A stretch of DNA of 64,000 bases from Conexibacter stalactiti (GTDB lineage Bacteria; Actinomycetota; Thermoleophilia; Solirubrobacterales; Solirubrobacteraceae), in NCBI RefSeq assembly GCF_035967765.1, contig NZ_JAYWIT010000002.1; one strand, written 5' to 3'. Every line of letters begins with the position of its first letter. Position 1 is the first letter of the stretch. Made by a program: the position numbers and the translations under genes. The notes under the pieces were generated by a model, which saw nothing but the letters and a program-made list of their open reading frames with translations, was not told the DNA's origin and ran no database searches. Shown piece after piece: positions 17,625 through 25,351 of this stretch.

Positions 17625-18143
17625 CTACATGAGGTTGCCGACGGTGCCGAGGATCAGTCCTCCGAGAACAAGTACTGCCCCCGTCGCTTGGCGCGTCAAC
17701 AAGGTTCTCAGCATGGCTCTGTGTTCGGCTTCCCTGCGGGCGATCTCCGCTGCGAGCTGATCAGCTCGCTCGGCAGCCCTCACGTCGACTTCGCGCGCTC
17801 GCTCGGTCGCGTCGGCGGCTGCTGCACGTCGGAGGTCCTCGGCGACCATCTCTGACGCCGTCACGGGGTCTGCGCCGAACGCCATGAACTCAGCTGCCGA
17901 CCGGACCCTAGGTACCGTCGGCAGCGCAGAATCGCCGGAGACGCGGCCCATTCCGTGCTCCTTAGAACTGGGATCTGCCGCGTCAGGGTCTCCACCGGAT
18001 GTGAGGGATCGAGCCCAGGGGAGCGGCTGGTGGAGTTCTCTGCTCCGGATGGTTGCCAGCTCGATGAAGACGAAGCCGAGGCCGACCAGCTCGAACGACG
18101 CGCCCGCGATCGTAAGGATCGTCGCCCAGTCCCATCCGCACAT
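17625..18143 (-). CDS. Two-helix membrane protein with central coiled coil
   Basis: 172 residues from the ATG at 18143. The N-terminal helix (WATILTIAGASFELVGLGFV) and the C-terminal helix (GAVLVLGGLILGTVGNL) flank a soluble part whose second half is strongly charged and Ala-rich (ERAREVDVRAAERADQLAAE), typical of a coiled coil. Both ends would sit in the membrane with the coil on one face. Unknown function. The layout recalls the coiled-coil/anchor protein at 3.0-3.5 kb, and both could be surface or entry-exclusion factors of an element. Confidence 0.62.
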   Translation of the reverse strand: MCGWDWATILTIAGASFELVGLGFVFIELATIRSRELHQPLPWARSLTSGGDPDAADPSSKEHGMGRVSGDSALPTVPRVRSAAEFMAFGADPVTASEMVAEDLRRAAAADATERAREVDVRAAERADQLAAEIARREAEHRAMLRTLLTRQATGAVLVLGGLILGTVGNLM

Positions 18144-18284
18144 GCGCTGAGCGTCGCACGGCACGCGGAGGCGCTGCGCAGGTTCTGATCGACGTCGCGC
18201 ATCCGCTCGGACACCGGCACGTCTGCGGCGGGCGGAACCGGCCGAGCAGCGCTTCGCGCCGCTCGGCTCCGGATCGAGCGTGAC

Positions 18285-18548
18285 GGTCTTCCCGCCGCCG
18301 CGCGGCGGCGCTGCCAAACGGACCATGCCGGTGGAACTGACCTGCCCGGCTGCGTAAAGACCTACGTCCCCGGCCCCGGCGGCGCCTGGCACATCGTCTT
18401 CCAGGTGACGCGCCTGGACGACGGCCAGCTCGGGCTGACGTTCATCGCCGCCGGAGTCGGACACCTCGACGGCGGCCTTCGCCAAGACGTCTATGCGCTC
18501 GCACACCATCGCCTCCACGGCAGATGGCCGAAGCGGCGCGACCGCTAG
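18285..18548 (+). pseudogene. Frameshifted remnant of a small conserved protein
   Basis: Starting at the GTG near 18285, one frame reads TVFPPPRGGAAKRTMPVELTCPA and then stops. The next frame continues GCVKTYVPGPGGAWHIVFQ and on to HGRWPKRRDR before the stop at 18546. Restoring one base in the TGCCCGGCTGC stretch joins them into a protein of about 88 residues. No domain is known. It lies 5' of a second small gene on the same strand. Confidence 0.42.
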
Positions 18549-18578
18549 CGCGCGGGAGCGCTGACGAAACTCGAGGGG

Positions 18579-18959
18579 GTGCTTTTCGCGCCATCTCCGA
18601 CGAGTCGCCATGTCCTCGACCTGTTCACGGACGGCATGACGTTCTCGGTCCGCAGCGACCTGTTGCCGAGCTGGACGCGCATCGAGCTGCCTACGCCGGC
18701 GATCCCGTTCTGGCGCGACGAGGCTGACGGTCAACGCCGTCACGTCCACGAGCTGCTGGTCGGTGCGACGGACGCAGATCGGCACCGCCTCGAGCAGGAA
18801 CACGCCGCCGCGATCGCGACGATCGCGGCGGCGGCGATGGACGCCTGGCGAACGGGAGATCACGGCGAGGCGAGGCGACTCGCCCACGCCGCCGCTCGAT
18901 TGAGCGAGGAGATTGTCGGCTTCTGGCCCATCTCCTCCCAGACAGTCGAGCGCAGCTGA
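18579..18959 (+). CDS. Hypothetical helical protein
   Basis: A GTG-initiated frame of 126 residues with a GAGGGG stretch just before it. The first half is mixed (DLFTDGMTFSVRSDLLPSWTRIEL); the second half is a long Ala-rich helix (EQEHAAAIATIAAAAMDAWRTG, EARRLAHAAARLSEE). No motif points to a function. An internal ATG at residue 20 is an alternative start. Confidence 0.5.
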   Translation: MLFAPSPTSRHVLDLFTDGMTFSVRSDLLPSWTRIELPTPAIPFWRDEADGQRRHVHELLVGATDADRHRLEQEHAAAIATIAAAAMDAWRTGDHGEARRLAHAAARLSEEIVGFWPISSQTVERS

Positions 18960-19077
18960 TGGCGCTCGACGCCGGTCCGAACCAATGCCCACGACCACCG
19001 AAGGAGGCCTCGATGCAGAGCCGGCAGGACAGCGATGGAGTCGGCGTCCACCACGGTACGACAAGGAGGGCGCGACG

Positions 19078-19485
19078 ATGAAGACCGCAGGGATCAAGAA
19101 CGACGACATCGTCCTGGTCGATCGCCGCGGGCGGCAGTTCGAGGCGATCGTCGCGGGCCGCGAACCTGACGGCCGGCGGCTCTCCATCCGACCGCTGCGC
19201 CCGGCGGTCTCGTACATGAGCGCCGGCGCCCGGGAGATCATCGGCCACTGGCGCGCGCGGCCTCACGTCTCCACCGGAAGAGTCTCGACGCGGCCGATTC
19301 GGGCGGGCGACGTCGTCAAGTTCCGCGTCGGCGACTGCACAGCCTTCGGTACCGTCAGCTCGAAGGATCAGGGCACGCTGAACGTCACCCCGCTGAAGCG
19401 ATCGGGCGCACCGGTCCCGGTCGCGGCGGGCGACATCGTCCGTCACTACGCGCGTCACGGCCGAGCCCGTGGGCGCGCCGTGTAG
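19078..19485 (+). CDS. Small basic protein with SH3-like strands
   Basis: 135 residues; AAGGAGG lies 7 bases before the ATG. The sequence is basic and strand-rich (NDDIVLVDRRGRQFEAIV, AGDVVKFRVGDCTAFGTVSS, AAGDIVRHYARHGRARGRAV), with two short turn-strand units resembling SH3/KOW-like nucleic-acid-binding barrels. This is a guess from pattern. It is the last gene before a strong terminator. Confidence 0.6.
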   Translation: MKTAGIKNDDIVLVDRRGRQFEAIVAGREPDGRRLSIRPLRPAVSYMSAGAREIIGHWRARPHVSTGRVSTRPIRAGDVVKFRVGDCTAFGTVSSKDQGTLNVTPLKRSGAPVPVAAGDIVRHYARHGRARGRAV

Positions 19486-19488
19486 AAG

Positions 19489-19519
19489 AAGGGGCGGCGA
19501 GTTTTTGCCGCCCCTTTTT
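19489..19519 (+). terminator. Strong rho-independent terminator
   Basis: A perfect stem of GGGGCGGC with GCCGCCCC (extended by AA/TT), loop GAGTTTTT, followed by five T. It begins 3 bp after the stop of the 19.1-kb gene and is the only classical T-tailed terminator that I see in the window. It probably marks the end of the accessory block. Confidence 0.9.
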
Positions 19520-19594
19520 CTGTCTCGAACACGAACCGGCGGTTGCGCCAACGGCGGCTGGTCCGTCGTCGCAGCCCCGCGCGAAGCTCGTGGT

Positions 19595-20080
19595 GTGGAT
19601 CGACGAGCAACCGCGCTGCAGATGTCTCGGAGGGGTGCCTCCCGTCGTGAGATCGGAGAACGACTCGGCGTGGCCCCAAGCACGGTACGAGGCTGGCTGA
19701 CCGATCCCGCCGGATCGCGGGCGCGGCGACGTCGAGCTGGCTATGGGTCACATTGCGAGTGCTGCGGCACCCGCACGAGCGGCAACCGTCCTCGAGCGGC
19801 GCGCCGACACTGCCGCCGCTGCGCTGGCGGGCGCTCCCGAAAGTGGGATCGGCAGCTGATCGTCGAAAGGATGCTCGAGTGGCGCCGGCGCTACGGCCGC
19901 TGGCCGAACTCGTCCGACTGGCACGCGACGCGTGCTCGCGAGCGCAGCGGCACAGCGTGGGCACGCTGGAGCGGAGACAGATGGCCGCCGGCGAGCACCG
20001 TCACCCGCACCTTCGGCCGGTTCTCGATCGGGGTCGACGCCGCGGTTCTCTGGCTTGAAGACCGGCGGCACCAGAAATGA
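19595..20080 (+). CDS. HTH protein with zinc-ribbon, HNH/transposase-like
   Basis: 161 residues if started at the GTG at 19595, which keeps the full helix-turn-helix (RATALQMSRRGASRREIGERLGVAPSTVRGWLTDP). A Cys-rich centre follows (CECCGTR...HCRRC), then a basic region with ERMLEWRRRYGRWPNSSDW and a repeat-like RWPPASTVTRTFGRFS. This set occurs in small proteins of Actinobacteria associated with phages and homing-type elements. DNA binding is clear; catalysis is not shown. The stop overlaps an ATG at 20077. Confidence 0.6.
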   Translation: MDRRATALQMSRRGASRREIGERLGVAPSTVRGWLTDPAGSRARRRRAGYGSHCECCGTRTSGNRPRAARRHCRRCAGGRSRKWDRQLIVERMLEWRRRYGRWPNSSDWHATRARERSGTAWARWSGDRWPPASTVTRTFGRFSIGVDAAVLWLEDRRHQK

Positions 20081-20087
20081 AGGTGTT

Positions 20088-20106
20088 GAATGGTCAAAAA
20101 CCATTC
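20088..20106. promoter_or_regulatory. Inverted repeat in an AT-rich patch
   Basis: GAATGGT, five-base loop, ACCATTC: a perfect 7-bp inverted repeat in one of the few AT-rich spots of this region, about 95 bp before the likely start of the subtilase-like gene. It may be an operator or an RNA hairpin in the leader. Confidence 0.4.
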
Positions 20107-20199
20107 AGAGTGGGCACACTGGCACTCATCTTGTCGTTTGGCCGGAGGTCGACGCGCTACCGGCTGACGGCGACGTGTCGGGTTCGTGAGGGCAGGCAG

Positions 20200-21552
20200 T
20201 TGGTCGACGGGGCGAGACTGCGACGGCGGGGATGCGGCTTCAGACGCTGGTGGAATGCGCTGCTCGTCGTCGCTGCGTACGCCCTCCTGGCTCAACCCAG
20301 CGCAGCCGAGACCGTCGTCACGTCGCAGGCTCGCAGCACCGTGGCAGAGTTCCTCGTGACAGCGGCTCCGCCGTCGACGATCGGCGCCGTCTGCATGGTC
20401 GACACGGGCGTCGAGCTCACGCCGGACACGGCGTCGGTCGCGGCGCGGATCTCGGTCTGGGACGACCTCGTGGGGGACATGAGCCCGACACGTCACGGCA
20501 CGCTCGTGGCGGCGCTGATCACCGCCGCGCCGAACAGCTGGGGCACGGTCGGCATCTGGCCACCGGCGCGGGTGGTGAGCGTCCGGGCGAACGTCAACGG
20601 AGCGGACGAGTTCACGGTGCCGAGCTACTACCACGGACTGCAGCGCTGCGACGAACTCGCCAGCTACTACGGCATCACGGTCGTGCTGATGGCGCTCGGA
20701 TCCGCCGCGTCACTGACCGAGGAGCAAGCCGCTGCCATGGCAGACAGAGTCGCGAGCGCGCGCAGACGCGGCCTGAACGTCGTCGCCGCTGCGGGCAACA
20801 ACGGCGGTGGGGCGCTCGAGACGCCCGCGCAGCTGCCGGGGGTGCTGTCGGTCGGCGGGGCCGCCGCCGACGGCTCCCGTTGTGCATTGAGCGCCGTGGG
20901 TGCCCGCCTCCAAGCGCCCGGGTGCGGCGTCGATGCGACCGACCCGATCACCGGTGCCGGTGTCGCCTTCGAGGGGACGACTGCTGCCGCCGCCATCACC
21001 GCCGGAGCACTCAGCGCGCTTCGCTCGTGGCGTCCGGACCTCGGGCCGGACGCCGCCGAGCAGCTGCTGCTTGCCGGAGCGAGAGCTTCGCCGGCCGGCG
21101 CCTACCTGCACGTCGCGGGAGCGTTCCGTGCCGCCGGCCTCGGCGCAGTCGTCGACACCGCCCCGAAGCTCGGTCCAGTGCCACCGCCGACACCGCCATC
21201 GCCGCCGGACGACGGCCGCCCCGATCTTGCTCCGCCGGCCGAGCGTCTCGCGCGTCCGAGAGTCGTCGTGCGCCGCACGGCGAGACGACCGCGGCGTCTC
21301 GTCGTGAGGTTCAGCAACCTGCCTCACGGGGCGGCGGCAACCGTCGTCTTCTCGGTCCGATCTCGTGGCTCGAGACCGGACCGGATGCGCCGAGTCGGAA
21401 TCTTGCGGACGAGACGACGCGCCAGCTACGCCGTCGTCAGGTCGCTGCAGGCAATCCGGGCAACCGTCCACTACACCGACCTCGCGCGCAGACGTCCCAC
21501 GAGCGCGACAACGATCGTGAGGGTTGGGCCAGCGCGGAGAGCACGTCGATGA
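20200..21552 (+). CDS. Secreted subtilase-like protein with catalytic Ser replaced by Thr
   Basis: An ATG lies at 20077, but the signal peptide (RRWWNALLVVAAYALLAQPSAAE) is far inside that frame, so I prefer the TTG at 20200 (450 residues). The subtilisin fold is visible: Asp 68 in MVDTGVEL, His 99 in TRHGTLVAAL, the oxyanion Asn 200 in AAAGNNGGG. At the nucleophile the usual GTSxA reads GTTAAAA, putting Thr at 261. After about residue 325 come a Pro-rich linker and a basic beta domain. It is probably an inactive subtilase or a Thr-dependent variant, exported, and translated with the next two genes. Confidence 0.75.
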   Translation: MVDGARLRRRGCGFRRWWNALLVVAAYALLAQPSAAETVVTSQARSTVAEFLVTAAPPSTIGAVCMVDTGVELTPDTASVAARISVWDDLVGDMSPTRHGTLVAALITAAPNSWGTVGIWPPARVVSVRANVNGADEFTVPSYYHGLQRCDELASYYGITVVLMALGSAASLTEEQAAAMADRVASARRRGLNVVAAAGNNGGGALETPAQLPGVLSVGGAAADGSRCALSAVGARLQAPGCGVDATDPITGAGVAFEGTTAAAAITAGALSALRSWRPDLGPDAAEQLLLAGARASPAGAYLHVAGAFRAAGLGAVVDTAPKLGPVPPPTPPSPPDDGRPDLAPPAERLARPRVVVRRTARRPRRLVVRFSNLPHGAAATVVFSVRSRGSRPDRMRRVGILRTRRRASYAVVRSLQAIRATVHYTDLARRRPTSATTIVRVGPARRARR

Positions 21553-23147
21553 AGCCACGGTTCGTCGTCTTCGCACTCAGCGGGATCGGCGCGCTCGCGC
21601 TGTCCGGCGAAGCGGCGGCCGCCACGTTCGACGTCCACCTCTGCGCGGACTCCGCCGTCACCGCACCTGTCGCCTCCGAAGCGGTCGGGCACAGCTCGCA
21701 TCCCATCTCGCTCTCGGTGACCAGCTCGTGTCGGGCCAACCCGGCCGCTCAGTTCGACGGACTCGCGGCGGTGGACGTGACCGACGCGCCGAATGCGCCG
21801 AGAGGTGCCATCGCCAACTGGATCGTGAACGCGGTCACCGGCACGACGATCGTCTCGGCGAGGTTGCGACGCTACCTTGGCAAGCGCTCCAACAGCTGGG
21901 ACGTCTGGACGAGAACGGGCAGCGGCGTGACGCTCGACACGTGCGAGATCAGCTCGGCGCTCAGCTGCACGGTCGGCGCGCTGCCGACGGACCCCGCCGC
22001 GCTCGAGACCTACAACGGTCTCGATACGACCTCGTTGAGCTGGGGCATCAGCTGCCGCGCGTCGATCGGCGAGTGCACCACCGGCACCTCGCTGCGCAGC
22101 GCTTGGGCGATCGTCTACGGCGCGACGTTCACGGTCAGCGATCCTGACCCTCCGCAGCTGTCGCCGCTCGCCGGCGGCTTGGCCGACGGACGCCGTTGGC
22201 GAACCGGAACGGAGCAGGCGGAGATCAACGCGAGCGACGCGAGTGGGATCAAGCGCCTGGAGCTGCTCGTCGACAGCGGGGTTGTCTCCGCCGCGAATCA
22301 GAGCTGCAGCTATGACCGCATGCGGCCTTGCCCGCGCGACGCGCAGCTGACGACGGCTGTCGATCTGACGAGGTTGGTGGACGGCGCGCATACCGCCGCC
22401 GTGCGCGCCACGGACGCGGCGGGGCAAACGTCGACGGCGGCGCCAACGCCGTTCTCGATCGACAATCACGCGCCGGGCGCCCCGATCGGCCTCGGCTTCA
22501 GACACCGAGCGGACGGAGCGATCGACGTGGCCTGGGGGAACCCGGAGCAGGGCGCCGGGGCTCCGATCATGGCCGCCCACTACCAGTTCTGCCCGATCGG
22601 CTCGTCCACGGCGTGCGTCGGCAGCGGCATCGTCTCGGCTGATCACGTCTCGTCACTGGAGGGCGTCCGTCCACCGGCTGGGAGATCGCCTTGGGACTTA
22701 CTGGTCTGGCTCCAGGACGAGGCCGGCCATGTCGATCGCGCGGCGGCCGCGCGGGTCCTCGTCGAGCCGGTCCCGACTCAGGCGCCCAGTGGCGGCCGTC
22801 CTCCGGGGAGCGGACCGCCGAGAGCCCCGCGCGCCCAGCCCGGGAACCTCGGGCTCCGTGTCCGAAGTGTGGTCCGCCGGCGAGGCAAGGTCCGTGTCGT
22901 CGGCACTCTTGACCGGAGATTCAGCGGACGGATCACCGTCGCGGTTCGGAGCACCGCGAAGGGCGCGCCGCTCGCCCGCCGAACGGTCCGAGTTCGAAGA
23001 GGCCGCTTCGTCGCCGAACTCGAAATCGGCAGACGGACACTTCGGCCGAGCTGGATCGTGACCGCTCATTTTCGAGGCAGCGCCCTCTACAAGAAGACGA
23101 CGGTCGTCCAACGCGTTCGACAGATCCAAGGGGGTGGATCCAGGTGA
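21549..23147 (+). CDS. Large secreted beta-sandwich protein
   Basis: 532 residues, starting with ATGA over the previous stop. A signal peptide (KPRFVVFALSGIGALALSGEAAAA) leads to a lectin- or jelly-roll-like N-terminal part with paired cysteines, an Ig-like segment around 240-310 (DGAHTAAVRATDAAGQTS), a fibronectin-III-like segment (APGAPIGLGFRHRADGAIDVAW) and a Pro-rich linker before a C-terminal carboxypeptidase-regulatory-like strand domain. Proteins of this build are common exported products in Solirubrobacterales-type genomes. No enzymatic motif. Probably extracellular adhesion or sensing. Confidence 0.7.
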   Translation: MKPRFVVFALSGIGALALSGEAAAATFDVHLCADSAVTAPVASEAVGHSSHPISLSVTSSCRANPAAQFDGLAAVDVTDAPNAPRGAIANWIVNAVTGTTIVSARLRRYLGKRSNSWDVWTRTGSGVTLDTCEISSALSCTVGALPTDPAALETYNGLDTTSLSWGISCRASIGECTTGTSLRSAWAIVYGATFTVSDPDPPQLSPLAGGLADGRRWRTGTEQAEINASDASGIKRLELLVDSGVVSAANQSCSYDRMRPCPRDAQLTTAVDLTRLVDGAHTAAVRATDAAGQTSTAAPTPFSIDNHAPGAPIGLGFRHRADGAIDVAWGNPEQGAGAPIMAAHYQFCPIGSSTACVGSGIVSADHVSSLEGVRPPAGRSPWDLLVWLQDEAGHVDRAAAARVLVEPVPTQAPSGGRPPGSGPPRAPRAQPGNLGLRVRSVVRRRGKVRVVGTLDRRFSGRITVAVRSTAKGAPLARRTVRVRRGRFVAELEIGRRTLRPSWIVTAHFRGSALYKKTTVVQRVRQIQGGGSR

Positions 23148-23167
23148 AGCTGCGACAGGAGTACACG

Positions 23168-24955
23168 ATGCTCAGATCTCATCGACGGACACCACGGCTC
23201 GCTGAGATCGTCGCGCTCATTGTCGGGGCCGCCCTCGGTTTCGCCGTCGCCGCGCCGCTGGCTGCGGCCGGCACATATGTCGCGCACAGCTGCCACACGC
23301 CTTCTGGGGGATGGGCCTCGACTGAGGGGTGGTCCACGGAGGTCTCGGTCGCAGCTCCGCACCTGGCCACGATCTACGAAGACTGCTCGCAGGTGGGAAG
23401 AACCCACCCGGCCGGTGCTCTCCGCGCCACGCTGCTCGCCCAGTCCGATGTGAGCAGAGTCGACGATCGGGTGGGGTGGAGCTTCGCGGCGCCCAACGGA
23501 ACGTCCATCGCCGGCATTCGTGTCGGTCTCTGCGCCGAGGCCGGACCTCTCAGCAGCGGGCGGGTAGCCATCGGACCCGTCGTCAGCGTGACCGATCCTG
23601 GAGTGATCGTCCGAGACGGATTCCCGTTCACCGATGGGTTCGGGTGCGGCTCGGCCCCGTGGTGGAAGGCCGACGGAATGAACGGGGCGATCAACTACGT
23701 CGACCTCGGCGGGCTGAACACGCCGCGCATGTACTTCATGGCGTGGTGCGTGCGCGAGACGGCCGACGGAAGATGCGAGACGGGGCTCGGCGGCGCCCTC
23801 GGCAGAGTCGAGATCGCGGCGGCAGCCGTACGCCTTGGCGACGACCACGCTCCGACGGTTCAGCGCGCGACCGGGACGTTGGCGAGCGGCAGCCCGGTCA
23901 GCGGACGGCTCGAGGCGGCGTTCGACGCGGCCGACGTCGGAGGCGGGGTCTACCGAGCGATCGTCGAGGTGAAGATCAACCAGTCAGGAGGCTGGCGGGA
24001 GCTCGCAGCCCCGATCCTCGATCGACTCGACGGCCGCTGCGCTCCAGCCGGCGAGACGAGCGATGCGTACGAGTTCCTCCATCCCGTTCCGTGCCCGCGA
24101 GTTGTTGCCGACAAGCGCGTCGCGATCGACACGAGCCAGCTGCCCGCCGGCGATCATCTCGTGCGCGCGCGCGTCGAGGACGTGGCGGGCAATCGAACCG
24201 ACATCGTGCCGCCTCGGATCGTCCACATCGCGGAGCCGGACCGCGGCAGACCGCTCGGCACGACGGTCGTCGAGCCCCCGGCGTCGCGGCCGAACAACGG
24301 AGCGGGCGCGAGCGCGAAAGCGCTGGTTCGGCTCCGCGCCGATGAGAAGACCGTTTCGTATCGCAAGCGACTCGACGTGCGCGGCCGCCTCGTCGATGAG
24401 AACGACCGAGCGATCGCCGGCGCGACGTTGCAGGTCGACACACGGCGGCTGGTCCCGCGGCGCGGCGCCAAGGGAGCGGCCTGGAAGTCGCTCGGCAAGG
24501 TGGCCACTGACAGAGCCGGTCGCTTCACGGCGCGCGTCCCGACCACGACGTCGCGCACGCTCCGCTTCTCCTACAAGGCCAGCGTCGAGCAGGAGGGCTT
24601 TACGTCGGCGGCCGAGTTCAACCTGCAGGTCCGCGCCTTCGTGACCGTCAGAGCCGTGCGCGACCGCGTGCGCAACGGCCGCGCCGCGGTCTTCGTCGGT
24701 CGCGTCGCCGGCACGCCGCGCGGGGGCGTCCCGCTGTCGTTGCAGGCTTGGGTCACTCGCCGCGGTTGGACGCCGGCACGCACGGAGCAGAAGGACCCCC
24801 GCACCGGGCGCAACGGACGCTTCAAGGTTTCCTACCGCTTCGCCCGCACCTTCGATCCAGTCGTCTATCGCTTCCGCGTCGTCGTCGGCGAGGACTCGAG
24901 CTTCCCGTTCGTGGGAACGGCGAGCAGACGGCTGAAGGTGGTCGTGCGGCCGTAG
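23168..24955 (+). CDS. Large secreted beta-domain protein
   Basis: A GTG at 23144 overlaps the upstream stop, but CAGGAG lies 7 bases before the ATG at 23168, which also places the signal peptide correctly (595 residues). After the signal (ALIVGAALGFAVAAPLAAA) comes TYVAHSCHTPSG, an N-terminal motif shared with many exported proteins of this lineage, then a Cys-containing sandwich, an Ig-like domain with AGDHLVRARVEDVAGNRTD, and two C-terminal prealbumin-like domains (VRGRLVDENDRAIAGATLQV and VFVGRVAGTPRGGVPLSLQA). Not enzymatic as far as can be seen. Confidence 0.7.
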   Translation: MLRSHRRTPRLAEIVALIVGAALGFAVAAPLAAAGTYVAHSCHTPSGGWASTEGWSTEVSVAAPHLATIYEDCSQVGRTHPAGALRATLLAQSDVSRVDDRVGWSFAAPNGTSIAGIRVGLCAEAGPLSSGRVAIGPVVSVTDPGVIVRDGFPFTDGFGCGSAPWWKADGMNGAINYVDLGGLNTPRMYFMAWCVRETADGRCETGLGGALGRVEIAAAAVRLGDDHAPTVQRATGTLASGSPVSGRLEAAFDAADVGGGVYRAIVEVKINQSGGWRELAAPILDRLDGRCAPAGETSDAYEFLHPVPCPRVVADKRVAIDTSQLPAGDHLVRARVEDVAGNRTDIVPPRIVHIAEPDRGRPLGTTVVEPPASRPNNGAGASAKALVRLRADEKTVSYRKRLDVRGRLVDENDRAIAGATLQVDTRRLVPRRGAKGAAWKSLGKVATDRAGRFTARVPTTTSRTLRFSYKASVEQEGFTSAAEFNLQVRAFVTVRAVRDRVRNGRAAVFVGRVAGTPRGGVPLSLQAWVTRRGWTPARTEQKDPRTGRNGRFKVSYRFARTFDPVVYRFRVVVGEDSSFPFVGTASRRLKVVVRP

Positions 24956-25059
24956 GCGTCTGTCGCGAGGGCACGTTAGGCGCGCATCGAGATGCTCCGC
25001 CGCCTCACACGCCCCCGCTCCCTCTTGTGAGACACGCTGCGCGTCGACCGGGCAGCTGA

Positions 25060-25186
25060 CGTCAATCCGATCGGCGCTCCGACGAGCGCTGAGGTCGCAA
25101 GCTTGCTCGAACCGGCGACGGCCCACTCCTGATCCCGGGCAGGAGACGCAGTGCCACGGCGAGCTGCTTGAGGCGCAGGGTTCCAT
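25060..25186 (-). pseudogene. Vestige of a LysR-type regulator gene
   Basis: The minus strand from 25186 reads ATGGAACC-CTGCGCCTCAAG and CAGCTCGC. With one base added it gives MEPLRLKQLA, aligning with MAAMNFKQLA at the start of the intact LysR product at 57.2 kb, and the DNA upstream of both ATGs is nearly identical for about 30 bases. Beyond the first ten codons the match fades quickly. I read it as the stub of a LysR gene that once faced the glycosidase gene, as still happens at the second locus. Confidence 0.42.
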
Positions 25187-25250
25187 CGAGTTTCTCTATG
25201 GACGGTATTGCGTTGTCGCCGGTGCCTTTCGCTCCCATCCCGACCATAAG
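25182..25250 (+). promoter_or_regulatory. Promoter/operator region shared with the second GH106 locus
   Basis: It contains CTATGGACGGTATTGC at 25196-25211 and CGACCATAAG at 25241-25250. The same two blocks, with one change in the first, occur before the paralogous gene at 57.4 kb at nearly the same spacing (45 against 44 bases between block starts). The first block adjoins the LysR start in the intact locus, so it is the likely LysR site; CATAAG may be the -10 element. Confidence 0.6.
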
Positions 25251-25351
25251 ATCGCATCATCGCCCATGATCGACCAGCGGTGTCGGTCGGGGCGACAACG
25301 GAGTTCAGGAGAGTTCCGAGTGCGCCTAGGTCGCTCGGTGAAGGAGGAGAG

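Noticed and set aside
1..19500. Prophage interpretation.
   Set aside because: No capsid, portal, terminase, tail, lysis or integrase gene was recognised; only recombination-type functions are present. An ICE or plasmid-like segment remains possible but is also unproven.
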